Source: Agapetus fuscipes
Lineage: Eukaryota; Arthropoda; Insecta; Trichoptera; Glossosomatidae
Assembly (NCBI GenBank): GCA_951799405.1
Contig: OX637339.1
Coordinates: 14,632,001-14,696,000 of the forward strand
DNA length: 64,000 nt
Direction: 5' to 3'
Shown: in pieces, positions 24,901-28,789 of the stretch
Numbering within the stretch: the stretch's first letter is position 1
Layout of the letters: every line of letters starts with the position of its first letter
Notes under the pieces: generated by a model
Told to the model about the DNA's origin: nothing
The model's input: only the letters and a program-made list of their open reading frames with translations
Database searches by the model: none
Program-made: the position numbers and the translations under genes

Positions 24901-26830
24901 TTAAATACCAAGATGTAGAGAGTTTCAGGATACATTGAATTCTGAGGTATAGACAATTTCAGGATAAATTAAATACAGAGATGTAGAGTATTTCAGGATG
25001 TATTATTTATTGTATTATTTCCTTGACTGATAGGTTGGTATGCGACTGACCACCCATACTGTAAAAAATGGTTCACTTTGCCAATGTCACCCCTGCTTCA
25101 GGGAAGGTCGGCAAGAGTTGCAGGGCTTATGTTCATTTGAGATTGGGTTTTTTATAATGTAGGTCCACATGCGGCATGTGTAAGCGCGAAATTATGCATG
25201 TCTGCTTGTGGGAATGCATTTAATATGAATCTTAAATGATACAATTCTTTACAGCTTAGATTTAGATATAGATTTATTAAATATCGAGATGTAGAGAGTT
25301 TCAGGATACATTGAATGCTGAGGGATTGACAGTTTCAGGATATATTAAATACAGAGAAGTAGAGTGTTTCAGGATATATTTAATAAAGAGATGTAGATAG
25401 TTTCAGGACACATTGAATGCTGAGGGATTGACAGTTTCAGGATATATTACATACAGAGATGTAGAGTGTTTCAGGATATATTTAATACAAAGATGTAGAG
25501 AGTTTCAGGATACATTGAATGCTGAGGGATTGACAGTATCAGGATATATTAAATACAGAGATGTAGAGTGTTTCAGGATGTATTAAATATCGAGATGTAG
25601 AGAGTTTCAGGATACATTGAATGCTGAGGGATTGACAGTTTCAGGATATATTAAATACAGAGATGTAGAGTGTTTCAGGATGTATTAAATATCGAGATGT
25701 AGAGAGTTTCAGGATACATTGAATGCTGAGGGATTGACAGTTTCAGGATATATAAAATTCAGAGGTGTAGAGAGTTTCAGTATATATTAAATGCAGAGGT
25801 GTTAAGAGTTTCAGGATATATTAAATACAAAGATAGAACGAGTTTCAGGACGTATTAAATATAGAGATCAAAGGGGCGCAGGAAAGTAGGAAACAATAAA
25901 GACGTTTGGCCTTTGTTGTCCGCCTTGACATGTGTCAAGGCGGACAACAAAGTGGAGAACCTGCGTAGGTTCTCCACTTTAAATTGAATATGTTGGTACT
26001 TAGTGACATATATAAATCAACATTCAATAAGTATTTTTTGTTTTAATTTAAATAAAAAAACTTTTGAGTAATTAACCTATTGCCATAGATCAATACATGG
26101 TTCAAATAGTTTTAATTGATAAAGTATCATAAAAACTATCATAAGAAAAATAAGGAAAATATATACGGTTTTGAGTGCCACTTCGGCAAACATCAAGGTT
26201 ATTTTTAAATAAGATACAGTGCAGCTCTAATAGAGATATGAAGATGTTGACCAAATATCATTCGCGCAGGTTCCTCAGAGTCGTCCTACAGAGTCGCTAC
26301 GACAAAATATAACAGATTCACCAAAATTATTTTTGGAGCTGCAGCATTTTGAGTGAAACTGGCTATCATGACCATCGATCTTTGACAGAAAAAGTGAACA
26401 TAAAATGATTTTAAAATTGAATCTGAACTAAAATTAGGTAGGTATCAACAGATCGCAGAACATTACTCAAAAAAACTGAGCCAATAGTATCACTGTCTCT
26501 AATAGGAACATCCAGTTAGATCTATTTCTGATCGGAACAAAAATGTTACAGGGTTGACATTCTTACCTGATCTTCCGGTTGCATAGCGAATTTCTGTTCC
26601 TGTCCATTTGCATGACCAAAACACATCAAAATGGCGGCTGCTATCCAAAATAAAGTTGATCCTCCGAATTTGAGGTAAGTTTTCGCTATCCGCAGAAGGA
26701 GAAACAGTGAAACTGGTCCCCTATTTGACAGATTGTGACCGATGTGACGTTTGCCACGGTTGGCCGCCATTTTGCAGATGCACCGGTCGGCCATCTTGCT
26801 GTCGCCGACCTGATTTTCCCGCGCTGTCAT
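720..26830 (-). CDS. rst/kirre: Roughest/kirre-type Ig-superfamily adhesion receptor, 13 exons, 3' incomplete
   Basis: Single-pass adhesion receptor of the IRRE cell recognition module (roughest, kirre, SNS, hibris in flies), which in known relatives mediates heterophilic cell contact in muscle fusion, nephrocyte slit diaphragms and eye patterning. Exons in coding order: 26830-26567, 24734-24584, 23066-22986, 22898-22747, 22027-21833, 19795-19708, 19100-19012, 18283-18181, 17634-17501, 3634-3511, 2692-2547, 1941-1791, 949-720. Every junction has AG/GT and phases match, giving 636 codons. Layout: signal peptide, Ig1 (about 80-190), Ig2 (about 190-285), Ig3 (about 285-375), Ig4 (about 375-460), Ig5 (about 460-560), transmembrane helix (about 575-595), start of the cytoplasmic tail. 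Both cysteines of each Ig domain are present. Identity rests on remembered similarity along the whole ectodomain; rst cannot be told from kirre here. The tail continues off the left edge. Confidence 0.93.
970..1150 (+). mobile_element. RTE-like LINE, 3' fragment
   Basis: Nearly identical to part of the LINE tail at 48950-49105 (codons for YEWDMQSERKRRKCMKK, then the GGCTCTG.CCACC..TAGCGGAATGG 3' end and an ACAGTT-type tail). A 5'-truncated copy in intron 13 of the host gene. Confidence 0.7.
1271..1294 (+). repeat. Left terminus of an ISL2EU-related element
   Basis: CGGGTAATTGCAGTGG preceded by AT matches the inverted terminal repeat of the 9906-16965 transposon. The rest of the element appears replaced by the SINE that follows. 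Confidence 0.4.
1295..1563 (-). repeat. SINE family C, near full length
   Basis: Minus-strand copy holding the tRNA-like head (complement of GGTAGAGTGCTTGCACTCCA and a diverged B-box), the body with the GCCGGTATTTCATTTTGGGTT-like segment, and the CCCACTTTAACTCA region near the 3' end. Confidence 0.7.
1605..1735 (+). mobile_element. RTE-like LINE, 3' fragment
   Basis: Encodes the decayed MKE.TDINELKEV..DRKKW stretch and the TAGCGGAATGGCGACA 3' end seen at 48950-49105. Sits next to exon 12 of the host gene. Confidence 0.6.
1791..1941 (-). CDS. rst/kirre: rst/kirre exon 12: second half of Ig5
   Basis: Begins GACTACACAATAACTGAGG after a CCAG acceptor and ends before GTGAGT. Phase 0 in, phase 1 out. 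Encodes STLIIKESRGKHFGDYNCTV with the second Ig5 cysteine in the classic DxGxYxC-type F-strand, then NEYGTDNVTISLKRE leading to the membrane. Confidence 0.9.
2058..2170 (-). repeat. Family A repeat, partial
   Basis: Starts with TTTAATCTAAGTTTCAAAGA, the reverse of the family A tail, and runs through ATTAAATGCATGCGCACAAA; the internal half is missing. Confidence 0.6.
2414..2484 (+). repeat. Stem-loop GAAAC-type motif repeat, copy 1
   Basis: CCCAGACGTGGGCAAAACG followed by TCCGGACGCTCCAG and ACCTCGG, closely similar to 18034-18112 and to one arm at 47112-47137. A short stem (CCCA/TGGG) is followed by CAAAACG. Confidence 0.5.
2547..2692 (-). CDS. rst/kirre: rst/kirre exon 11: first half of Ig5
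   Basis: Acceptor TTTTAG, donor GTAAGA. Phase 1 in, phase 0 out. Encodes GPPIVVSHRIQMGVEGESAK followed by VECRV, with the first Ig5 cysteine, and the C-strand tryptophan in ISWVFNGKEI. The residues PPIVVSHRIQ are a strong match in type to the start of Ig5 in roughest. Confidence 0.9.
2730..2815 (+). mobile_element. RTE-like LINE, extreme 3' end
   Basis: GAAGAAATGGCGGCAGCTCT and TAGCGGAATGG followed by an ACAGTTACA tail mark the terminal ~85 bp of the LINE subtype that ends without family A. Confidence 0.6.
2918..3165 (+). repeat. Family A repeat
   Basis: Near-complete copy, from AAGTTGAGGCTGACCACCCA to CTTTGCAACTCAGATTATAG. Directly abutted by a minus-strand family B fragment. Confidence 0.75.
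3165..3310 (-). repeat. SINE family B, body and tail only
   Basis: TTTATTTGGTGAGCCCTGTT through CAAGAGCCCTCTGCAAGC, the 3' half of family B; no tRNA-like head. Confidence 0.6.
3511..3634 (-). CDS. rst/kirre: rst/kirre exon 10: second half of Ig4
   Basis: Acceptor TTCCAG, donor GTACAC. Phase 0 in, phase 1 out. Encodes VVGSTPNLTLTVDTSTTGKY then NCRAAVQGFPEIQATAMVLM, with the second Ig4 cysteine. It is joined across a nearly 14 kb intron to exon 9; the join rests on phase and on family order. Confidence 0.9.
3965..4075 (+). repeat. Right-end fragment of an ISL2EU-related element
   Basis: About 110 bp aligns by eye with the right end of the 9906-16965 transposon (TACTACTTAAAAAATATA, then TTTTCAACCG, ending GCAATTACCCT followed by AT). 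Probably a deleted, non-autonomous relative. Confidence 0.55.
4092..4140 (-). repeat. Family A repeat, 5' fragment
   Basis: GGGTGGTCACAGATCAGCCTCATACC and CCTATAAGGGAAGG are the reverse of the family A start. Only about 50 bp. Confidence 0.5.
4250..7689 (-). mobile_element. Non-LTR retrotransposon (LINE) with intact EN-RT ORF
   Basis: A minus-strand LINE in intron 9 of the host gene. A roughly 27-base T run at 4250-4277 is the complement of the poly(A) tail. The 3' UTR (4278-4818) holds a degenerate direct repeat (copies near 4360-4450 and 4455-4545) each with a second internal A tract on the coding strand. The 5' limit was not found: upstream of the ORF is a tandem repeat (7925-8150), and I see no ORF1, so it is either 5' truncated or an ORF2-only type. 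I did not find a convincing target-site duplication. Confidence 0.85.
4819..7689 (-). CDS. LINE endonuclease / reverse transcriptase, 956 aa
   Basis: Retrotransposition enzyme for target-primed reverse transcription. N-terminal apurinic-like endonuclease (about 1-230): QNVNGLRSK, LLTETFL, GGGVLICV, IAGDFN, and a HH pair in EDRHHKSLC. Reverse transcriptase (about 470-740): NYRPVSKLS, QHGFLPGRSTASN, TDYSKCFDKISH, SGVPQGSHLGPLLF and the catalytic YADD at residues 681-684. The C-terminal YVRPILEYACQVWNP region is usual in this group. No internal stop or frameshift, so it could be functional. The clade (Jockey/CR1 superfamily) is inferred from motif style only. Translation is taken from the ATG at 7689 because the endonuclease domain begins immediately after it. 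Confidence 0.9.
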   Translation of the reverse strand: MYSVYYQNVNGLRSKTHTLLTNILSDDYDIILLTETFLTDGIYDAELIPSNYNVYRRDRDYDRTLQSKGGGVLICVNKNITSRARPEWHSLSEDLWVTISTGNANPDLHIGCVYIPPGPTHNLSLRQHIDKACEIFTENVIDTFFIAGDFNLSTNIFPLPEGNTPDDEFTPYSDPSTFIVQDFMAFSDLRQFNGLPNVNGRILDLVLCNKNVTVDTPLSPLVPEDRHHKSLCMRVTHHSGILSSLRTSTPRMVYVYKKADYTIINNSLSMVDWDSILDSDDIDEMVDNFYRVVNEIIDEYVPKSRLCSTNTQYPPWYSNALKKILKEKQLFHTKFRRYGNPLDYSTFSLLRSRFKQQEKICKRKYLNHMETSIRNDPKKLFSFIKSKKGESCIPNEMKYENEIKNDAAGISDLFLKYFSSVFVEDDGLSVARQSGDSFNDCSTISSIVINEDRLCESIRSLDVRKGCGPDGLPVIFIKNCCDKLIKPLAIIFKKSLSLGVFPRKWKYAHIVPIYKSGNKDNVENYRPVSKLSIFGKLLEKIAYDQIFSAVKNAIDVNQHGFLPGRSTASNLVLFTEKILKIMDAGSQADVIYTDYSKCFDKISHKILIAKLEWQGIHGDLLRWLKSYLYDRTISVTIGGITSKRERVVSGVPQGSHLGPLLFLIFINDIRHCFLNSSVLLYADDMKIFSEVASVRDCVSIQRDLKRFGEYCIVNKLSLNVSKCCIVRFTRKKNPLVFEYEIQSEFVEPADQVRDLGLVLDNKLRFNYHIDSIIKRSYKLLGFVLRSCKPFRNTAVALCLYKVYVRPILEYACQVWNPQYIIYVNRLEAIQKRLIRTLLYRDGLHRELADYHTALQHYGLFSLQARRSVLDLMFLFKLIRGNVSCSELLSEVGIRVPRMTSRNTKIQLYIPSHRTNSYGNSFLLRASRLFNEKFSELDIFYQSTNTLKKLTTAILCP
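7925..8150. repeat. A-rich tandem repeat, unit about 22-25 bp
   Basis: About ten imperfect units of the type AGTGTAAAACAATAAAATAG. Long apparent ORFs on the minus strand here are read-through of the repeat and not genes. Confidence 0.85.
8560..8586. repeat. ATT trinucleotide microsatellite
   Basis: Uninterrupted TTA/ATT units just upstream of the long 14 bp minisatellite. Confidence 0.9.
8670..9440. repeat. 14 bp minisatellite (GTTAAGTAGTAAGT)
   Basis: Roughly 50 units of AAGTGTTAAGTAGT with blocks carrying GTGCTAAG or GGTAAG variants; higher-order blocks (for example the GTGTCAAGGTGTCAGTGTCA segment) occur twice, near 9168 and 9308. Lies between the LINE and the DNA transposon in intron 9. 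Confidence 0.95.
10253..12426 (+). CDS. SWIM zinc-finger + YqaJ-like nuclease protein of the DNA transposon, 432 aa
   Basis: Three exons: 10253-10383, 10688-10884, 11456-12426, with GT-AG junctions (donors GTAAGA, GTCAGT) and matching phase. The SWIM finger spans the second junction: C100-x-C102 ... C112-x-H114, so the splice is needed to complete it. The C-terminal half is YqaJ-like (lambda-exonuclease fold, PD-(D/E)xK): WYELRYGRITAS at 255-266, a GRKLEE helix near 299-304, GASPDG with Asp336, and EIKCP with Glu345 and Lys347. The expected role is DNA end processing or recombination during transposition, but this is unproven for the family. The start is the ATG at 10253, in a plausible context (AAAGATGA). 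An AATAAA overlaps the stop codon. Confidence 0.88.
10990..11222 (-). repeat. Family A repeat, near full length
   Basis: Inserted in intron 2 of the YqaJ gene, from TAATCTAAGATGCAAAGATA to GGTCAGACTCATATCAATCC. It does not disturb the flanking splice sites. Confidence 0.75.
12542..12784 (+). repeat. Family A repeat, just downstream of the YqaJ gene
   Basis: Runs from CCCTTGACTTATAGGTTGGT to the CAACCTAGACTACATTA tail. The tail is where the 203 bp fold-back element inserted. Confidence 0.75.
12785..12987 (+). mobile_element. Fold-back insertion, 42 bp perfect arms, 12 bp TSD
   Basis: TAGACTACATTA flanks it (12773-12784 and 12988-12999). The order is: 45-base leader (12785-12829) ending GTCCATTTTT; arm 12830-12871; loop with a hairpin motif at 12900-12937 (GCTC, TTGAAGGT, GCCT-CATT-AGGC, GAAAATATTC, GAGC); arm 12947-12988, a perfect reverse complement whose last base is shared with the duplication. 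Same architecture as 52991-53487. Possibly a non-autonomous Penelope-like unit. Confidence 0.7.
13160..13375 (+). repeat. Family A repeat, diverged
   Basis: AAGGTTCACTTGCCAATATT through TTTACCATTTAGATTATAAT; several small insertions relative to other copies. Confidence 0.65.
13640..14390. repeat. 92 bp tandem array inside the DNA transposon
   Basis: Eight units start at about 13644, 13737, 13829, 13920, 14012, 14104, 14194 and 14287 (spacing 90-93 bp), each with CAAGTGAAATGAAGAGTTGA and AAATAAAAACACATGAGATT. It ends about 70 bp from the transposase stop codon. Confidence 0.93.
14459..16645 (-). CDS. THAP-domain DDE transposase (PIF/Harbinger-ISL2EU type), 540 aa
   Basis: Two exons: 16645-16457 (63 codons, donor GTAAGT) and 15892-14459 (477 codons plus stop, acceptor TTTTACAG). 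Exon 1 is a THAP zinc finger (C2CH): CVVPMC, WCLVMKRD, and FICEDHFN closing with CxxH. Exon 2 opens LQDDLENFMMGRLMG, a typical post-THAP helix, then MRLKKGVLPHKFECQ. An acidic, low-complexity SVDVDASA repeat lies near 135-154. The DDE_4-type catalytic domain spans about 260-540 with likely catalytic residues D371 (SIIDCLEIQIE), D446 (VMADRGF) and E494 (IHVERVISRVREF); GGRATDST around 420-427 is another conserved box. All are intact. The role is to bind the element ends through THAP and excise/integrate it. Confidence 0.9.
15617..15692. repeat. 24 bp coding tandem repeat in the transposase
   Basis: GCATCCACATCAACGGATGC repeats about three times and encodes the SVDVDASA units on the minus strand; reading frame is kept because the unit is a multiple of three. 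Confidence 0.85.
16045..16090 (-). repeat. MITE end related to 29516-29960
   Basis: CAGCCGGGTTGTCATGGCAAAGGCAA resembles the right terminus of the 29.5 kb MITE (GACCGGGTTGCTAGGGAAAA). Lies in the transposase intron; the other end was not found. Confidence 0.4.
17501..17634 (-). CDS. rst/kirre: rst/kirre exon 9: first half of Ig4
   Basis: Acceptor TTTCAG, donor GTAAGT. Phase 1 in, phase 0 out. Encodes GPRFKTLPVNVEADLGSAVT, then LSCDVDGNPMPEITWLHKD, which holds the first Ig4 cysteine and core tryptophan. The exon ends AGATGGAGT; the open frame beyond is intron. Confidence 0.92.
17690..17937 (-). repeat. SINE family B, full length
   Basis: tRNA-like head at the high-coordinate end (complement of CCGCAGTCTAGTGGTTAACG, B-box complement GGGATTCAAACCC), body through AGACCCAGTTGCTGTAAGGC, tail at TTTATTTGATGAGCGCTGTT. 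Confidence 0.8.
18034..18112 (+). repeat. Stem-loop GAAAC-type motif repeat, copy 2
   Basis: CGCTGAAGAAGTCCATCGCA, then ATATGGGCAAAACGCCCGGA and ACCACGGCGACAGATCTCGG. A CTGAAGA box is followed by a 6 bp stem (GTCCAT/ATGGGC) and AAAACG. Confidence 0.55.
18181..18283 (-). CDS. rst/kirre: rst/kirre exon 8: second half of Ig3
   Basis: Acceptor TTCCAG, donor GTAAGT. Phase 0 in, phase 1 out. Encodes IIFNVSRKHHDSIVKCEVHN then SVGKSEESESLDVT; contains the second Ig3 cysteine and an N-glycosylation sequon (NVS). Confidence 0.9.
18480..18860. repeat. MITE-like repeat of scattered inverted words
   Basis: Contains TTCGTCCACACGACTTTTCAG and related TCGTCCACACGACTTTTAGG, with reverse matches GTGACTGAAATGTCG and GTCGTGTGACCGAT later in the segment. 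GTGACTGAAATGTCGTGTGA recurs near 54666. No clean termini seen. Confidence 0.4.
18870..18950 (+). mobile_element. RTE-like LINE, 3' end fragment
   Basis: AAAGTGGAGACG... GTACTGGCCACCCGTCGTGAAATGGTAG matches the terminal part of the LINE 3' end found at 32330-32400. Confidence 0.4.
19012..19100 (-). CDS. rst/kirre: rst/kirre exon 7: middle of Ig3
   Basis: Acceptor ATTCCAG, donor GTGAGT. Phase 1 in, phase 0 out. Encodes GCKAEANPNGLTYKWFLNDE then PVIGDYTTEM; holds the first Ig3 cysteine and the core tryptophan. GDYTTEM matches a characteristic roughest Ig3 segment in type. Confidence 0.93.
19270..19690 (-). repeat. Tandem array, about 107 bp x 4, with hairpin motif
   Basis: GAGCAGAAAGCATTCTCAAGG recurs at about 19300, 19408, 19516 and 19621. 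On the minus strand each unit reads CTTGAG[G/A]ATGCTTTCTGCTC then, in the copies near 19300 and 19621, an AGCGAAACGTC box. Lies in intron 6, starting only 18 bp from exon 6. Confidence 0.85.
19708..19795 (-). CDS. rst/kirre: rst/kirre exon 6: Ig2-Ig3 junction
   Basis: Acceptor TTTCAG, donor GTAAGC. Phase 0 in, phase 1 out. Encodes VKYAPVVSVKITSGVASNGR then IPEGAEVRL. VKYAP and IPEGAEV are hallmark words of the roughest/kirre Ig2-Ig3 linker. Confidence 0.92.
20028..20105 (-). repeat. Family A repeat, 3' fragment
   Basis: TAATCTAAGTTGTAAAGATA to CATCCCCACAAACAGACAGG; the rest is replaced by an adjacent family B copy. Confidence 0.6.
20130..20405 (-). repeat. SINE family B, full length
   Basis: From TTTGGTGAGCGCTGTTTG to the head complement CCACTAGACTACGGACTGG, with AGATTTAAACCCACCACC in place of a canonical B-box. 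Confidence 0.8.
20620..20663 (+). repeat. SINE family B, tail only
   Basis: GGGGGCTCTTGAGGTGTGATTC then AAATAAATCATCC, the terminal 44 bp of family B. Confidence 0.5.
20745..20935. repeat. Hairpin MITE, family G
   Basis: Inverted words TTGCGTAAATTGAAAATATG and TTTACGCGATCGAGGTGAGA surround TAAATCACTCTCTAGGAGCG. The same arrangement occurs at 48055-48225, with a fragment at 52385-52440. Confidence 0.5.
21118..21370 (-). repeat. Family A repeat, full length
   Basis: From TATAACCTAAGTTGTAAAGG through CTATAAGTGAAGGAAC. Confidence 0.8.
21371..21512 (-). repeat. Family A repeat, 5' half, tandem to the previous copy
   Basis: AACCAATCTTCACATGAACA through CTATAAGTCAAGGAACAA. Same orientation as the preceding copy, so the pair forms a head-to-tail partial dimer. 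Confidence 0.7.
21560..21732. repeat. GACATAATGTCCACC tandem words
   Basis: Alternating CGACAAAATGTCCACC and CGACATAATGTCCACGC units, about 10 copies, in intron 5. Apparent MSVDIMS-type ORFs are read-through of the repeat. Confidence 0.85.
21833..22027 (-). CDS. rst/kirre: rst/kirre exon 5: second half of Ig2
   Basis: Acceptor CCCTCAG, donor GTACTT. Phase 0 in and out. Encodes ITWIDSDGSVLKAVTKVL, RRYTARSMLTLLPKRRHH and ITCQAQNTADRMERQDTIQ. It carries the core tryptophan and second Ig2 cysteine. CQAQNTADR is diagnostic for the roughest/kirre/nephrin family. Confidence 0.95.
22240..22745. repeat. Intronic tandem duplications containing the exon 4 donor sequence
   Basis: Three or four diverged units of about 150 bp, each with GGACTCAATATGCAACCCTG-like and CTGCAGCTGATTTTCATTGT words. 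CTCTGCAGCTG recurs at 22447 and 22600, copying the last bases of exon 4 at 22747 with the following donor (minus strand CAGCTGCAGAG|GTTT). Confidence 0.8.
22747..22898 (-). CDS. rst/kirre: rst/kirre exon 4: end of Ig1 and first half of Ig2
   Basis: Acceptor TTTTAG, donor GTTTGT. Phase 1 in, phase 0 out. Encodes QAGIRSKFARLSVSVPPEAP, then RILQGPVLYTTEDQTQQLEC with the first Ig2 cysteine and VSEGGKPAAE. VPPEAP and GGKPAAE closely match the fly paralogues in type. The donor is weak-looking (GTTTGT) and has near copies in the adjacent intron. Confidence 0.94.
22986..23066 (-). CDS. rst/kirre: rst/kirre exon 3: end of Ig1 core
   Basis: Short 81 bp exon. Acceptor TTTTCACAG, donor GTATAC. Phase 1 in and out, so it is frame-neutral if skipped. 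Encodes DFSLDIFPVQLDDDAKYQCQ then VGSGTQ, with the second Ig1 cysteine in the DDAKYQC F-strand. Confidence 0.94.
23225..23400 (+). repeat. SINE family B, degenerate
   Basis: GTGGTCTAGTGGTAAACGCTC head with a mutated B-box (GAGTTTAACC), and tail AGGTGTGATTTAGACAAAAA; interior largely decayed. Confidence 0.5.
23921..24205. repeat. Inverted pair of SINE family C heads flanked by direct repeats
   Basis: A plus-strand head (23968-24040: GGTAGAGTGCTTGCATTTCA, B-box GGTTCGAATCC) followed by a minus-strand head (24120-24203). The 31-base AGTACCTTTCATTGATCGTA... is repeated at 23921-23951 and 24073-24103, followed in both by TGAAATCATTTCTG. The left copy lacks 9 bases. Confidence 0.75.
24584..24734 (-). 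CDS. rst/kirre: rst/kirre exon 2: first part of Ig1
   Basis: Acceptor CCTACAG, donor GTAAGG. Phase 0 in, phase 1 out. Encodes TAVLGSRVTLPCRVINKSG, VLQWTKDDFGLGIQRNLSGY and DRYSMIGSDEE. It contains the first Ig1 cysteine and the core tryptophan. QWTKDDFGLG and NLSGY...YSM.GSDEEG are the most recognisable words of the family. The continuing open frame past the donor is intron. Confidence 0.96.
24750..25870. repeat. About 41 bp minisatellite interrupted by family A
   Basis: Units of GAGATGTAGAGAGTTTCAGG-ATACATTAAATAC, with a second unit type carrying TGCTGAGGGATTGACAGTTT. A family A copy (25018-25272) sits inside. Fills most of intron 1. Confidence 0.93.
25018..25272 (+). repeat. Family A repeat inserted in a minisatellite
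   Basis: Complete copy from TTCCTTGACTGATAGGTTGG to TTTACAGCTTAGATTTAGAT. Confidence 0.85.
25912..25980. repeat. Two adjacent perfect hairpins
   Basis: Hairpin 1: arms 25912-25930 and 25933-25951 (19 bp each, TTTGTTGTCCGCCTTGACA and its exact complement) with a 2-base loop. Hairpin 2: arms 25949-25962 and 25967-25980 (14 bp each, AAAGTGGAGAACCT) with loop GCGT. They share three A residues. Confidence 0.95.
25985..26565. other. Intron 1 sequence, nothing recognised
   Basis: AT-rich sequence between the twin hairpins and exon 1. No ORF, repeat or RNA match was recognised. Confidence 0.6.
26567..26830 (-). CDS. rst/kirre: rst/kirre exon 1: signal peptide and N-terminus
   Basis: Ends GAAGATCAG before donor GTAAGA, phase 0. 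Encodes a hydrophobic core STLFWIAAAILMCFG (residues about 58-72) followed by QEQKFAMQPEDQ, which matches in type the mature start of roughest. Three in-frame ATGs precede it (26830, 26794, 26770), giving an unusually long 37-57 residue region before the signal core; the true start is undecided, and an upstream non-coding or coding exon is possible. No further in-frame Met lies between these and the signal core. Confidence 0.82.
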
Positions 26831-27150
26831 CGTTTCATGTTTTCACTTTTGTTTATGGCAATCTATTATTGTTCTCTTTTCAAATTCTTAAACTTTGACA
26901 GATGCTTTTGTTTCAATTTTGCTTTATTCTATTTTCAAACTTTGATTTACACTTTTGATGTAGTTTTTTTCGTTTTATTTTTAAGCTTTGACATAGGTAC
27001 ACTATTCATGCAACCTTTTCTTGTCGTTTTTTTACACTTTTTCACTTGTCAAATCAACGCGAAGAATTGATGGTCGATCAGTTTCGCACACTGATTGAAA
27101 TAAATCTGAAACAAAAATGAAAACAACAATATTAGTTACTTATGCATTTC
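26831..27150 (-). promoter_or_regulatory. Putative 5' UTR/promoter side of rst/kirre
   Basis: Immediately upstream of exon 1 on the coding strand. I see no reliable TATA box or initiator. A possible acceptor-like CTGAAAC complement near 27110 hints at an upstream non-coding exon, unproven. Confidence 0.25.
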
Positions 27151-27154
27151 GAGT

Positions 27155-27215
27155 TAAGGTAGCTCTGCAGAGATTGTGACCACTCCTAGCAGAATGTCGA
27201 TAGAGCAACAGTTGT
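27155..27215 (+). mobile_element. RTE-like LINE, 3' end fragment
   Basis: GGTAGCTCTGCAGAGATTGTGACCACTCCTAGCAGAATG and an ACAGTTGTAG tail. Confidence 0.5.
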
Positions 27216-27229
27216 AGTAACAGGCTTAC

Positions 27230-27480
27230 AGCCATTTCACACAAGATGCATTCTGCCATCATTCTGTCAGGTTTTTTCTATCCGGCGCTGGGTCAGATGT
27301 GAGTAGGTAGCGTAGAAGTGTATGAAAGTCTTCACATGGGTTGTCCATAATTCATAGACAATCCGGACAGAATCCGCTGTATCTGAAAATGCTCTTACTC
27401 TTCATTGGATGCAAAAAAGACGTTTAACAGATTTAAATCCATAAATCGTCGTTAGTCCCTTTTCACACAATCTGTGTGAT
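27230..27480. repeat. MITE-like segment related to 19170-19260
   Basis: Both contain words for TCTATG.ATT...CCGG.CAGAAT and GTGTATGAAAG/CTTTCATAC in opposite orientation. Termini unclear. Confidence 0.35.
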
Positions 27481-27754
27481 TTAAAGGTAAAGTTGCTAAT
27501 GAATTATATAATGATAGTCTATGGCTAGATATATTTTGCAACGTTGTTCTATGCAACACAGGTAGAAAAGTAAGTCAATAGTACGCTCTCCCTCAAGTAA
27601 CATATAATTTTTTTTTATTAATTTCTCTTTTAGCTAAAACGCGAGTAGGAATACATGTCAGAAAAAAAATCCGTCTGTATTATTGCCGACTTTATTCCCT
27701 TCTCCACAAAACACTACAGTCCAAGGTGAGAAGTCCCGACGGCCGTCGTTATAT

Positions 27755-27900
27755 CTCACCGTATCTATTTGAAGATAGGATGGAATAAAACATGGCGGTG
27801 CGTGAACAGCTGATTGCTTTTCCATATAAAATGCATCAGATGTTAATACGCCGCCATGTTTTCATTCGTCCAATCTTTACTAGATACGGTGAGATCTACC
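27755..27900. repeat. Imperfect fold-back 1
   Basis: CTCACCGTATCTATTTGAAG..AACATGGCGG pairs with CCGCCATGTTTTCATTCGTC..AGATACGGTGAG; about 40-base arms with mismatches. Confidence 0.7.
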
Positions 27901-27955
27901 ATGATCCGGTCACGAAATGTACCGAATGGATCGGATCGTACGAAAATAGTTATTT

Positions 27956-28078
27956 ATGCCACTGCCAAGTAATGATAGTCTTTTTAACACGAGTGCTAGT
28001 TTGTGCCATGAGGCGCAGCCGAATGGCACAATAGAAAGCACGAGTGTTACAAAGACTAATTACGTGCAGTGGCATACA
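27956..28078. repeat. Fold-back 2
   Basis: ATGCCACTGC..AATGATAGTCTTT..ACACGAGTGCTAGTTTGTGCCAT is followed by its near-perfect complement ATGGCACAATAGAAAGCACGAGTGTTACAAAGACTA..GCAGTGGCAT. Arms of about 54 bases around GAGGCGCAGCCGA. Confidence 0.85.
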
Positions 28079-28209
28079 ATACTTTTTCTACGACCATGAG
28101 AGAATGAACAAAATAGTGAATAATAGTCATTATAATGTACTCGTCCATTTGAAGTAATTAAAACCTTACCTTTGTCAAAACGTGTGATTTATCATTCCCT
28201 TCGATTATC

Positions 28210-28435
28210 TAATCTAACCTAAGTTGTAAAAATAAATTATATTTAGGTTTCATATTGAATTCATGCCCACAAGCCGACACATATGTATAAGGTCGCGCTT
28301 TTACATCCTGCATATAAGCTTAAACATTCAAACCCAAAACTCAAATAAACATATGCCCTGCAGTTGTATTGGCAGGTGAACCAAATTTGTACAGCATAGG
28401 TGATCAACCTCATACTCACCTATTAACCAAGTAAC
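28210..28435 (-). repeat. Family A repeat
   Basis: TAATCTAACCTAAGTTGTAA through CTCATACTCACCTATTAACC; moderately diverged. Confidence 0.7.
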
Positions 28436-28789
28436 TTTTTGAGTTTGTTTATTTTTTGCGGTGAAATTTTTTGTATTGTTTTCCTTTCAAGCCTTTTATT
28501 TTCCATTGAAAAAAGGAAAGCTTTATTTGAAGCAATCCGATAAATAAATTCGATAAATTTTAGCACTATTAACAATTTTTATTTGACTCTACACATAAAA
28601 TATACTTATTTATTTTCATCTGAACAGGGCTGAAAGTCTCATCACCACGGTAATTCCTACCTACCGAATATCACTAATATTGTATGAAGCCTAATCAGCT
28701 GATCGCTTGCGGCCATCTTGGATTGACAGGTCTTCATACCCCCATACAAGGTTGACATTTGATATTAAAAAATGGTTCCAATTCTGACA

